From Pempheris klunzingeri (taxonomy: Eukaryota; Chordata; Actinopteri; Acropomatiformes; Pempheridae): a DNA stretch of 64,000 bases. Positions 39,393 to 52,489 of this stretch are shown here, piece after piece. The stretch's first letter is position 1. Each line of letters starts with the position of its first letter. The notes beneath the pieces are model-generated. The model worked only from the letters and a program-made list of their open reading frames with translations. It had not been told where the DNA came from and searched no databases. The translations under genes and the position numbers were made by a program. The stretch spans positions 3,461,001-3,525,000 of the forward strand of contig NC_092020.1 in NCBI RefSeq assembly GCF_042242105.1, given 5' to 3'.

Positions 39393-42300
39393 CACACACA
39401 TATAGGCTACAGTCATGTGAAATGTGGAAACAAATAAATATTGTATTTTTTATTGTTAATAATATTATATCTACAAACAAAGACTGTGTCAAGTCCCACC
39501 AAGCATCAATAGAAAATGTCACTTTTGGTGATATTTAATGGGTTTTTGTTTAAGATATGACAATTAGATTTTATTTGTTTTATTTGGATGTAGGGCTTGC
39601 TATAAATTGGGAAGTGTCCTATTTCACAGTAAAACTATCATGGGTGCTGTTTTAATATCATGTGAGTTTGTACATTATTTCTATGGAGCAGCTCCAGGGT
39701 TGGTCACTAGATGACACCATTATAACAAATTTTCTCTCCAACCTGTTCACATTAAAACTGAGCTGTGCTAAATCGTAAAATATTAGATTCCATTTTTAGG
39801 GTGGATTTCTCCTTTAACCCAATTCAGAGGAATTTTCTGTTTGCGTCAGCGTCTGCTCTGTGAAGAGCTGTCCACAGCCCTGAACATAAGCTGTGCATGG
39901 ATCCCTGGTCATGTATGGGGAGGTGGCTTTGTAGTCACTCGCTAACCTGCTTAACCTACTTTCCACTCGCAGGTCTTTCATCTGTCCACAGAGAGGAAAG
40001 TGCTGGAGGATAAATATAGCATACTTAACAACACACACAGTGTCCGGCCAAGCTTCCCGAACAACACGAATAGCGTAGTAGTAGCGCGCTTTGTTGTTTT
40101 TCTGTATCCTTGCCCTTAATGCATCACTGATCATTTCACTAATGAAATCCAGCTTCACTCCTAACATGAACTCCTCATGTTCAGCCCATTAACCCAACTG
40201 GTAGAAAACGTGTTGGGACGCGCTTGAACCCTTATTGAGATGAATATGACCAAAATAATGACATTTTAAGATCTTAATTGTCCAATTATGTAGACAGCTG
40301 TTGTGTTGCATTGCAATGCCAGTTGAATTGCAGTTTCCTAGCAACCAGAGAGGTACAATGCAATGATTTTCAGTTAAGTGGCATCATTTCCTCGCAGCAA
40401 GACTAGACTGTATATTCACAAAACAAATCTAAATCCGCAATGTGTGCATGCTTGTTCACCTTTAGTCTGGTGCTTTTATCGCTTAGCTGCTTATAATATT
40501 GTAGCAAAAAAACCCTGCAAGTTTATGTGTGTGTGTGTGTGTGTGTGTGTTTTGTGATAGGGCACCTGCTTATGTAGGCATCCATATGGGTCATGTGTGC
40601 GTTTGTACACCCTCGAGGTGTGGCAGAGCCTACGAAATAGCTGCGTTGCTGCAAACAGAATCATTACGGTTGATTAATTTTCATCCAAAATGCACCGTCC
40701 TGAGCTAATCATTGTACATGCATTCTTTTCAATTAATTCATTATCAAGGGAGGTAGAGAGAGGGGGAAGGTTGGGGGAGGGGAAAGAAGAGTCAGGGGGA
40801 AGCAGAAAATCCAATCCTGCTGGTCTGAAGTCTCGGAGCAATGGAGCATTAGTCTCATCCTGATGTAATTGGAATGACACCAAGAGTAAAGCCGACTGAT
40901 TTAGGGACAGCCTCTAGGCTTGATTTAATGCCCTCTACCAAAACTATACATCCATCTTTTTATCTTTCTCTCCTTCCCTGTCCCAGGCCCTCCGTTCTCC
41001 TCCGTATTCCTCCCCCACCCTGTCTCGCACTCCATTCATCCACCAGCCACCGCCACGTATCTCCATCTGTACACTATTAACAGAACACTAGATGCATTTT
41101 ATTGCATTTATTTAAAGCCTGAACTCCCAACAGAGTGTGTTTCTCAGTATTTTACTTACTCCTTATGGCATTTATACACTCGAATGGGTGTGTTTTACTC
41201 TCACGGAGGTTATGTTTTAATACTGAATTAATATCTCCGGAGAAGACTGCAAAGAAAGGGCAGACTAAACAGGTGTGTCCAGGCCAGGGTGCTGCGTCCC
41301 TGGAGTTTGCTGCTGCTCAGTCCCCTGACAGATGGACTGCCAGGGCAATCCTATTACCCCCGTGTGTTTAGCTGCTCTTAATGCCAGGGTGGGTTGCATG
41401 GCTAATGGAAGACAATGAATGTTTCGAGAGAGAATCTCATGCTACCGAATGGTGATCGTCCCGATTTGTTTAATAACACGGAGGAGATGCTGAATAGGCA
41501 GTGAAAATTACAACCGTAGCTCAGCTCCGACACAGCCTGACACAGCTTGTCTCACTGAGGGATGCCATATCAAACCAACTCAGCCACGAAATAGGCTTTA
41601 CTGTCTATATTTCACGTGTCATCCTCGTCCAGCAAAGATGAAGAAAGTGGCTTTTAAGAAGTACCATCACTACATTCAACCCTCAGGATTTGTGCTGACC
41701 CTGACCTGTCCAGAAAATAATCGTATACTTCATGCCTGACTGAGGCATTTAATGACTATACAATAAACCTGGAAATAAAGGCACCAAACGACAGCCATGG
41801 GTTGAATCTTAAGACTGACTTTCACCCTTCTGCTCCTGAAACCACTGTGTTGTTTTATGAGATAATATAGATTTGTCCACCGTCAGAGATTTTGCCATTT
41901 GATTTACAATGTGGTAGCTTTTCCTTTTAATCTCTGACTGTATTATACCTTTGTGGGCAATATTGTCAATCAATTAGCGGGAATGCTTTATGGCAATATA
42001 GACATATTATGGTTGGCAACTTTGGTGGCTAGGTTAATCCATCACTTTGGTCCAGACTGAAATATCTTAACAGCTAATGGATTGCTATGAAATGTTTGTA
42101 CAGACATTCATGGTCCCCAAACAAAGAAGCATCTTTTTTAAATGAACGACCATTGGATGGATTGCTTTGAAATATATGTGCAGCTTTTTACCTCTTTGGC
42201 ACAGACATCCATGTTTCCTAAACTATGTGTCCCAAAATGACTTCCTCCTTTGTGGCTTTGAGTGAAATGTTTCAGCATCTATTGAATAGGGTTTTGTGAA

Positions 42301-45300
42301 ATTTGCTACACACAATCATGTCCCCCTCTGGGTGAATTATAATAACTTTGACCAGCCCTTTACTTTTCCACCACCAGTGCAGTCAGTTGTTTATGACCAA
42401 ATATCTGCAAAACTAATGGCACTCCCATCATATTTAACTGTACTTTGTCTTGTGTAGATCTAATTAGCAAATGTTAGCTTGCAAAATGCTAAGATGATGA
42501 ATGCAGTAATTATTACACCTGCAAAACATCATTATGACCGTGTTGCCATGCTAGCATTTAGCTCACAGCACTAGTACGGCCTCAAAGAGCTGCAAGCATG
42601 GCTGTACACTGTTGGTCTTGTATGATTTTTGCAGCATTGTGATGATTTATTTGTCAGGCACTTCATTCCTGTCAGATTATTTTGTCCATAAACAACACAG
42701 ACAGCACAGAAACGTTCATTTATCACAACATACATCAATATCACATCGACACACATAAAATTGTTGTCCTTTGATCCTAAAATTTAGAGGTAAAAATCAT
42801 TTCCTCATCGCAAAACAGATGTTTTGGGGAAATCTTAGTGGTATATACTGTGTTTGGAGGTATTTGATGCAATTTCACCAACTGAATCGTTTCTTTCATT
42901 TATTTATTTATTATTATTTCAGTTATTACAGATGTAATTTTTCAGCTCTTTTGAAGAAAATCAGTTTACAATTGAATCACTGTCTACCCTCTAATGTAAT
43001 TCACTGTTGTTCCATTATTTATACTTTATCAATCTTAAAATATGATTAACAATATGGGTTTTAAACCGAATTTGCATTGATTTATCTTAATCTCATATTT
43101 ACTGGATTAACTGGATGAAATAATCAATATCTTACTCTATTTAAAGGAGACTTGGTCTAGTGGTCAATACACCATTGACTGCAATCTTAAGATATGAGGG
43201 CGCTGCAGTGAAGGTGGATTATAATTGTGCTGTGCAGTTAACTGTGTAGTCAAACATCTATACTCTATGTATGTGCACATGGTGCTTGGTATGCAGACGG
43301 CATCTTCGCTGCCTGTAGCCCTACGTCGGCATCCCCAGGTCACACAATTACCACACATCAAGAAAAGCAATTGGGCATGACTAAAATATCATTGCCACGT
43401 GATTGTGTCCCTATGTTTGGGCTGCTAGAGCCTAATTTAACCCACTTTGTCCATACGATCGAGGAGAATTGAGGACACGCTCTCCAATTCTGGTGGCCCC
43501 CCGAGCATTTCCTGCATGTCTGACACACAGCAGCTGGGCTGTAGACGCGCTGTCACTGGTCTCCTACCCAGTGGACTGGGAGATGGAGTGTAATGAGCGA
43601 GAGAAGTGAGGTAGCAGAGGAGAACAAGTAGCTGGAGGTGGAGCGGTAAATGAGCCACAGGGTGCAGAAACTTGAGGCCTTTTAAGTAACTAAGTGCGCA
43701 TCGACCTGGGATAGCTTGTTAGGTCACGTGACTGCATCAATTTAACAATCAAACTGGTTTCCAGTCAGGGTTTTTGTTCTGAAATGCTTTCTGCTGCCCT
43801 AAGAGCCAGTGTGGTCAGACTTTGACTTAGCAGGAGAGAGGAGGGAGAGAAGTGGAAGGGGGGTAAGGGGAGGGGAGATTGGCATATATGCACAGGGAAT
43901 GGGACAGAGGCAGGGAGGGAGATGGTGGATGTTATTAGCGAGGCAGCATTGATCCCAGGATCTAGCTCCGAGCAGCATTCTCCACTTATTCCTTCATTAT
44001 ACAGTCAAATATCTCTGTGCCTTTAACTGCCACTCGTGCCCTTCATCTGTCTGTCTCTCCGCCTCATAGTTTTCCCCCTCACCTCCCAACAAAATCTGAC
44101 AAACCTGGACCCCTCATCCATGCAGCTCCACTCTACTAAATCCATTGTTTCACAGATTCCATTTCAATTTCATTTGGTTTTGCTGCTCAGCTGTAACTTA
44201 GCCGAAGTCAACGTGGAGGAGGAGCGCTGTGTGTTTCTTTTGTCCTCGTAGACCCTGTTTAAATATTGATAGAGATGGGAAGCACCGCCGACTACTCAGT
44301 CAGATCTGAGAGGGTCAAGGATGGCAGAGTTTCAGTGCGGATTTCATTAGGGGAGCAGAGGACTGTAAATATGGAAGCATGTGAATCACAGGCCCTCGCC
44401 GACGCTCCAGCAGCCTTCATTATCCCCCTGCATGGCTAACGCCCTGTAATGTATTCCAATGGAGATGGAGGTTGGAGGGTGATGGGGTGTAAAATAGCAT
44501 GTGTAGGAAGGCCCTGTTTTGTGCTATGCGCAGCCTGCCGCTCTCACAGCCAGATCCCCATTAGCAGAGGAGCAGAGGATTGGGTGTGCAAATGGTCCTG
44601 TGGATTAGAGAGCTAATGCATTTAGGAGAGGGGGCTTCGCAATCTCTTTATTGCTGCTGCTGCTGCTGTGTGTGTTGAGGCTCGTGCAGGGGAGATACCC
44701 GGTCCCTTTGTGGAGCCTGAGAGATTTAGGGTAAAGTGAGTAGATAAGGGCAGGGATGCACTGCAAGCACAAGGCCACACTGATACAACACACACACACT
44801 CATCAGAGATTATGGGTTGACCAGAGGCAGGCTTGTTCTGTGTGGTGTTATTAAACTCAGCTTGGAAATGAGATCTTTTGAGAAAGAGGCGCAGACGGCG
44901 GCCCTACTAATCTAATTAATCAGCATCTGGGTTTTTTCATTTTCTTCTGCCCTCTTTTCTGGCCCTCTTTGTCGCTCTCTCCTCTCCAGTCTTCTAGTTC
45001 CTAAACTCATCCCTCCCTCTCTGTCTCGCTCTGGCCTCTGCGTCCTTCTCCACTCTGGTTTCTCTGAATCTGAACTTCACGCCCTCTCTCAAGTGTTTGG
45101 ACAGAATTGTGCCAAGTCATATGCTTCCTATACCCCAACTTATAAAGCCCCCATTGTCTTCTCCTGGCATGAATAGCTGCTGTTATGGAACTAGATGCAC
45201 AAAGGAGAGAACAGACTCATTGCTCAGTTTGCTGTGGCATCCTATAGATGCAGCAGGATGGAGGGATGGTGATGGAGGATCTACCAGGCTTATGAGGCAA

Positions 45301-45575
45301 CCTGCTATGTGTCCATAAGGCGGCTGTAGGCTTTGCACGCACAAGCGTTCATCCCTGCACGGTGTCAACTCCATCTCTGTGGTGGTGGTTCGAGAGAGCG
45401 TCACATTTGCAGGGTTTTTTTTTTTTTTAAAGAGCCAGCCGACAGGCAGCATGGGAGGGGCCCTCCTCTGCTGAAGCGCAGCAGCAGTAGGTAACCACAG
45501 TACAGCTCTGCGCTATCGGGCACAGTGAGTCAGCTGTGAGCTGCCGGGATCGCAGGCACCGGCGAATGAATGAGG

Positions 45576-45619
<44 letters not shown>

Positions 45620-46077
45620 GGAGAAACCTGCAGGATCTGGATGCAGAAAGGCGAAGGTGCCGCTGTGGAGATGGGCCGAGCTGAGAGTCTGACACGGAAA
45701 TACTGAAGTGATCGGAGCAAGCTTGTTGACGCATAATCCCACCCGCCCCGCTGGCACTGGGAGGGGGCAAATCTAGCCTGCCTGAACTCAAATCCTCCAA
45801 AAGAGATTTACAGAGTGCGCTGCTGCGGGTTCAGACACCTTCAAGAGGACGCAACATTTCTTTCCTTTTGGCCAGTTCTCCAGGCGCTCTGTGGTGATGC
45901 TGAGCATATTTTATTTTTTGGGAGATACGCGTTCCTCGATCAATGATCTGAACCAGAGGACCTAATGCGGTGTCATAATTAGGGGTTTAAATCCACTGCT
46001 GGAATCGGCACTGTCACTGCGTCGCGGACGGTGAGCGGTTGGATGCGTCCTGAGGTGTGGACAGGACCTGCCCGTAC

Positions 46078-46115
<38 letters not shown>

Positions 46116-48556
46116 AATCTTCATCCCCACCATCATCAGCATCATCATCACAGGCATTTGATCGAGATTGTGTTGATTACACCGGAGATCTGGAGCCATG
46201 ACAGGCCCCCCGCTGGTCCCACAGCGCGCCTGCTGACGGTACCGGGCAGGATGGGAGCAGGTCTGCCGCTTTCAGGATCCCGAACCAGCCGATTTATCAA
46301 TGGAGGAGGAGAGTGACACCCGGAAAATCAACAACAGCTTCCTTCGCGACCACAACTATGCAACCGAAGGTATTCAACCTGATTATGTTGAGAAAAAAGA
46401 AAAGGAAAGCACAATGACCTGAGGCTGTAGCTAGAGGGATGCTACTATCACAGCAAGAAGAAGTCACTGTAGAGGAATATTAAAGGAGCCAGAAAATAAT
46501 AAACTAATAAGGAAATATCACTGTAAAATTGGCTCACTGTAACAGGCCTGGGTGATATAAACACATGTCTTTATATCAGGCTTTATAGTGGCACTGTTTG
46601 ACCACCGTGAAGTGCATAAAAAGCACATTTGACCTCAGACACAGTTTAAGCTGCAATAAGGGTATCAGACAAATATTCTATTCATTTAACATAACATGGA
46701 GCTTTAGATTAGTCAGTGGTTTAGACAGCAAGAGACAATGAGGCGGCTTTCCCATCGTACCTGCTATTTTAGGATGATCACCCTGACCTGACGGGGAATC
46801 AGGGCTTTAATCTCTTTGGACTATGAGCAGCAGTGGAATAAAGCCTCCAGTACAGCTGGAGTCTATGGTGAACATGTGATGGAGTTAAAAATGCTGAATT
46901 AATGATGACAAAAAATGTACATTTCTCATTCTGTGTTTAGTTGCAACACAGAGACAGAGAAGGTGGCCTAATTTCAAGAGGCAGCACACTGAAATATGGA
47001 TATCTCTCTCTCTCACTCTCACACACACACACACACATTGTATCTTTACTGTACTTGCTCATATCTGGACCTTTGAACAAAAGCTGTTTTCTGCCGCCCC
47101 ACAGCCATAAATGCTGCTCCTGCACATGTGTGTGTTTCCTCCTCATTGACCACACATCAGCCTCAAGATTATCGGCCTGTTAACTGTTTGATGCTTAATG
47201 GTTCCCTTATGTTCCACCAATCAGCTCCACCTGTCCTCTGCAAGCTGCTTAGACCATTGATCAACATAAAACATTGATTTATAGGTAAAAGCTTCCATTA
47301 ATCTCATTATAACCTCTGTCTCCATTTACCGGTAATGCAGATTGGTTATGGACATTTACTGCTGTGCTGATATCAGTAAGATAATAAAAACTCTGAGGGT
47401 TTTATTCATACCTTACTTATTACACATCATACCTGTTTTATCACAGACTAATACAAGATTTCAATCAACTTCTATGTGCATATGTGGTGGGTCTGTGTTC
47501 CTGATTAGGTATTGTACAGGCCTTTGTAATAAGTACAGTCAGTGGTCTTTGTTGTTCAGTTTGAAGCATTGTATTTTTTTTTTCAGTGTAGCCACTTTAA
47601 TAATAATCTCTGCAGCCTTTAATTCTTTCACACCAGAGACATTTCACCACCCACTTACCATGAGGTTTGAAAATAGAAAATCCGACAAAAAAGAAACATA
47701 TCTAAGTGTGAAATTAGATGATCAAATAGGACGTCTTCGCACATGATCAGAATTGAACAGACTAGAACGGACAGAGGGATGTGGAGGGTACACGGAGGTT
47801 GTTGGAGGGTATGTGTGGCTGCAGGGTGGGTCAGAGCCTCCCCAGCTTCTTCCATTTGCCATCAGCTCAGGTTACTGACGCCACTGCAGGTTGGAGGAGA
47901 GACAAAGTCAAGGCTCAGAAGGCAGAAAGTCTCATTGTCACAGTTTGTCCGCCTGCTTTCCTCAATGGTTTTTGTTATTTTTCTTTACAATATGGGAGGG
48001 CATCATCATTTGCTCCGCTCCTGCGCTTACAGATGATTCCCTGTCACTGTTAAACACACAGTCACTGGTTCTGAGCGGGGAAGAAGTAGAGTGGGGGTGG
48101 GAGTGGGTGTGATGGATACCTTTGTTTGATTTGTGCGCTGAGATGAAGAGCAGTAGGGGATCTTCCTCTTACAGCTCCTCTCTGTCTCACTCTTTCACTC
48201 TGTCTCATTCATTTGATCAGGACAAAGTGGATGAGAGTTACACAGGGTGTAAAATGTGTCTCCTTAAAGCAAAGAACTGTCTGGTCTGCTGCCCATCTGT
48301 GCTTTTCACACAAGAAGTGTCTACTTTTGTTATTTTTTATTGCTGTAATTTATGACTGATCGTCACACCTCACATATCATGAATGAGTGTGTGTGTGTGT
48401 GTGTGTGTTTGTGCCTATTCACTCTCTGGCCTTGTCTTCTAAGTGGTATGAAGTCAGTCTGCAGCCAAAGATCATACGGGCCGGTGTCTGGCTCCATCGC
48501 CCTTCCCCATAAATCCACCAAAGTGCACATGTTCCATCAGGCCTGGTCCATTCAGA

Positions 48557-48632
<76 letters not shown>

Positions 48633-51600
48633 GTATACACACAGAAGTCCCTGGTAGGGATTTCCCTCAGGCTATGCTTGCCCACAGTAGCAGGATACTT
48701 TAATGATGTCACATTTTAATGATGTCACTCACACTGACCTTTGGCTTGCACCAATCCCACGCTTCAGTGGGTGTGTAGGTGGTTACGTTGACTCTGTGTG
48801 TGTGTGTGTGTGTGTGTACATTACATGCACACGCTGTGTGTGAAACTGCTGGACATTCATTCACTGCTTCTCACCCTTAAAGCAAAGTTTCCAGAGACAT
48901 TGTTGTTGTCTAGATGAAAGAAAATGACATTACAGCCTGATTTGCATTCACCGAGCGCCTGCAGATGACACACCACTAATGGTGTTAGGATGGATGGTTT
49001 GTGTCTCACTGGAGCTGTGTGTATCAGTGTGTGTTGAGTCAATGGACTGTTACGCTCCTACAACGTGGGCCTCAGTTAATTGTCATAATGTGCACCTTGG
49101 ATGTTTCTATAATGGATGAGATTTTCAAATCGCAGAACACCACCACTAAAAATGTAAATAGCTCCCTCGCTGTGAGACAGGACCTAACCTAATGTCTGCT
49201 TTGGTATTGATTTCTGCTCCTTTACAATTTAGCCACCGGAACAATGACCTAAAGATCTATTGGTAGGACATGTAATCCCTTCCTCGTTCTCTACCCTACC
49301 CCCTCTTCCTCCCATTCTCTCTCTTTCTGCCTTGCTGCTTATATATCTGTCTGATGCGAGTACAAGCTTGTGTGTGATGTGACCCCTCTAGCCCCCTGCT
49401 GAATACTGATGCAGTCCCGTAACGGAGAGCTTGCAGCCTTTATTGCAGCTGCTGATGAGAGCAGAGCAGCGGCTGGTTTTCTGTGCCAAGGCAAACGGCC
49501 TGGGGCCACACTTTAGGACCCCGGCATAAAAAGACTTAGCCCACCATACCCCCAGGTCCCATCCATTATTCACTACGAAACACTCAAAAACGTCGAACCC
49601 CGCCTCGGCACATAGCGCAAGAAAGATAATGTCTATGTGTGTGTGTATGGGGGTGGTGTGGGGGTGGCGGGATGCTTAATGGCAAGCTGTGAAGTTGGGG
49701 CGAGTCACACTCCTTATTCAGCAGCTGCTTTCATCCCCTGATTAGCTTCTTATTAAGTCTGCAGCTCCATGAAAATTTAATGAGAATTTATTAAAGAGTA
49801 CCCGTGGTGTTGCTACTGTAGGATGATTACAAAAATATACTGTTTCTCAACTGGCTTCCTGGTCAGTAGATTTGAGGTGCTGCTGTGATAGATGTTCTTT
49901 ATGTGGGTCATTGGTTGCACTGCTTGCCTGAAGGCTGCGCAGTGTTTGACCTTTCTGGACTTAATAATGGGGTACATTTGTAAGTTTTGATAGCTAATTC
50001 CTGCGTCCTGTCGAGGAAGCGGCGTCACTCGGAATCTTTCATGTTTTGGTGATAAGGTCACTGTAGATACAGAATCTGTACAGCAGCCATCGGGTCTTTG
50101 ATTCACTCCAGCCTTGAAAATGGGAAGATGAAAGGGATTTCACCAAAGCAACACAGACAGGCAGATAGAGACAGAGCTTTTGTTTTGGTGGTGGATTATA
50201 ATTCTATGCACCCCCGCTTTCCCTCCACCCCCCCTCCTGCATCTTCAATTTCTAAGAGAATACCAAATAACAAGCGTTTGGAAGGATCCTTCTTGGTGTT
50301 CGTGCGCACAGGAAATCGATTGCTGATCTCGCTGCTTTTCACGACCTCTTCTCGTTTCGTCCTGTCCTGTATTGTGTCTGTAGTCAGATGTGTGCCACGG
50401 CGAAGTGTTAATGAAGTGTGAGAAGTGAAGCAGTAACACGTCTCGCCCATTTCACCCTCAACTCCCTGGAGTGTGGGGATACAGAAAAGCAAGAGCGCAC
50501 GAGCACGCACGCACAAAAAAAGAAAGAGTACGCACACACACACTCATTCTGTCTCATTCTCAAGGGGCTGATCCTGGAGAAACCAGGTTAATTAGCTTGT
50601 TCACTCCAGATCTTACAAAGAGTCATGCTCTTCAGATGAAGAGAGCTGCATTGTGCTCTGTTGCTTTGTGTGCAGCTAATAAAGCCTAATAAACCCTTAA
50701 TCATACAGCTGGGTACCAGACCAGTAGGTAGCAGGGTTTATTTAAAATTTTGATTGATCTCCATTGTTGCTTGTCTGAAATGGAGCTGTTATCAGCTGCT
50801 TATTCAACACAGATATGGTGAATCCAAAAAGCGCTCGGCCCTCGGCGTGCAGAGCTTGTGTTATACGCACGCGTGTGTTCATGTTCCTAAAAAACAAAAA
50901 AAAGATTGATACATATCATTGATTGAAGCAACGAGAGTGGCGAGTGAAAGAAAGTGCGAGAATGGACCTGAATTATCCCCCAGCCTGATCCTTTGACGCA
51001 GGCAGCTCAGCACAAGTGCTGTAATCCTCTCCTCTCCTCGTCTATCGCTAACAAAGCATTTACACGACACCATGTTGCTCACATCCCTCCCTCTACCTGG
51101 AATTACTGCACTCCACTTACGCAACTAGCTTTCCATGCAGTCACACCATTTTGGGTCCATCTGTCTTACACAACACTCCAACGCCACAGGATCAAGCCTC
51201 AGTTTGTTTTGGTTTTTTTTGTTTTTTTCACCCCTGACAGGATTATATGTTGTCTAGAGGTTAGCCAGGGTGCTCCTATTTTGGTGTTTGCTTGTGTCTG
51301 TGCCGATGGGACTCACTGTACAAGCTTTTATTGACCTACTTAGAGCAACAAACCTCCCTCCCCAAAATTTCTCTCCTCAGTCCTTTCAGTGGCCCTCTCT
51401 GGTATGCGTGATAGATGTTGCATGCTCAGGCGTCTATAAATACATTCAATAACCTCGCTCCCCACCCTGTGTTTCTGGCTACACGTGCGTGGTTTTCTTT
51501 CCAGAATCAATGCATATCTACGTTTCCATCCAATTGGTTGGACTCCTATTTCTATATTGCATTGCTGAGGGGGGGTTATTGAGGTTCAGATTGGTGAATA

Positions 51601-51815
51601 GCAACAAATAAGAGCTGTGTCTGTTCTTTTTTTATTTCAGTCGTAGTTACGCACAGAGCAGCAGGCCAAAAGGCTTGTCTGTGTTATTACTGGTGATGGA
51701 TGTGTGTTATCTCGAGCATCCATCTGATGCATCAAGAAGCGCTGACCTGTCTGTGTCAGACCTGGCTGGCCACAGGATTTATGGGCTTCATCTGGTTATG
51801 GTCTGCTGATGAAGC

Positions 51816-51850
<35 letters not shown>

Positions 51851-52446
51851 GTAAGTACACATTTGATCAGCCGAATCACCAGCCTGCTGCTAATTCCAGT
51901 CCACCTTGAACTGTCTGATGCCCACGTAATAAAAAATCTGATGCGATCCAAGCGGAAATCATTGCAGAGACCTCGCCCACCTGTGACTCCGCTGCTAATC
52001 AATTTCATCCTTGTAATGAAATTTTATCTGAAAAACAAAAAAACTGTGTGTTGCCGTTTGAACACAAGTCTGTGAGTAGCTGTGGGTGAATTGACTGCCT
52101 CGCCTGGTTTGAATACATTTGCATGAGGAAAAACTCATTTCGGGAAGCATTCCATCATGTTACGCGCAGTTTCAGCTTCACTGGCTCTCCTAGCTTCTCC
52201 ATTCAGTGAGATGATTGAAGGATGTATCCGTGTGTAAACTCGTTAAATGGCATCCATCAATTACTGTTTCTCCTCAGTGACTTAATGTGTTGATGATGAG
52301 GGAAGGAGAGCGAAGAAGGGGGGGAGGGAGTACAAAGGACAAAAAGAGAAAAAGAGAGAAAAGCTTTGATTCAAGAATGCTGACTGCAAAGCCGATTCCA
52401 TTCGATTCACACCAGTAGCTTTTGGGCATTATGGTGTCAAGACACT

Positions 52447-52489
<43 letters not shown>

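Larger units (their letters stand above)
26368..46299 (+). other. ppp2r2b: ppp2r2b first intron (upstream part, between the alternative first exons)
   Basis: About 20 kb with no credible exon on either strand. It holds many CA/GT tracts, a TA tract, a G run, a TCTA tetranucleotide array and diverged dispersed repeats. Long open frames here are low-complexity translations. Confidence 0.7.
45430..46299 (+). promoter_or_regulatory. ppp2r2b: Presumed promoter / 5' UTR of the ppp2r2b Bb1 transcript
   Basis: GC-richer region before the Bb1 exon, with a (GA)n tract (about 45575-45616) and a (TCA)12 tract (46079-46114). The human counterpart holds the SCA12 CAG repeat. There is no such CAG run here, only (GCA)3 near 45478. 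The transcription start is not determined. Confidence 0.45.

Noticed and set aside
46370-46380. The GTATTC donor of the Bb1 exon as another U12 intron
   Set aside because: It lacks the GTATCC core, and the shared acceptor at 54003 follows a pyrimidine-rich U2-type tract.
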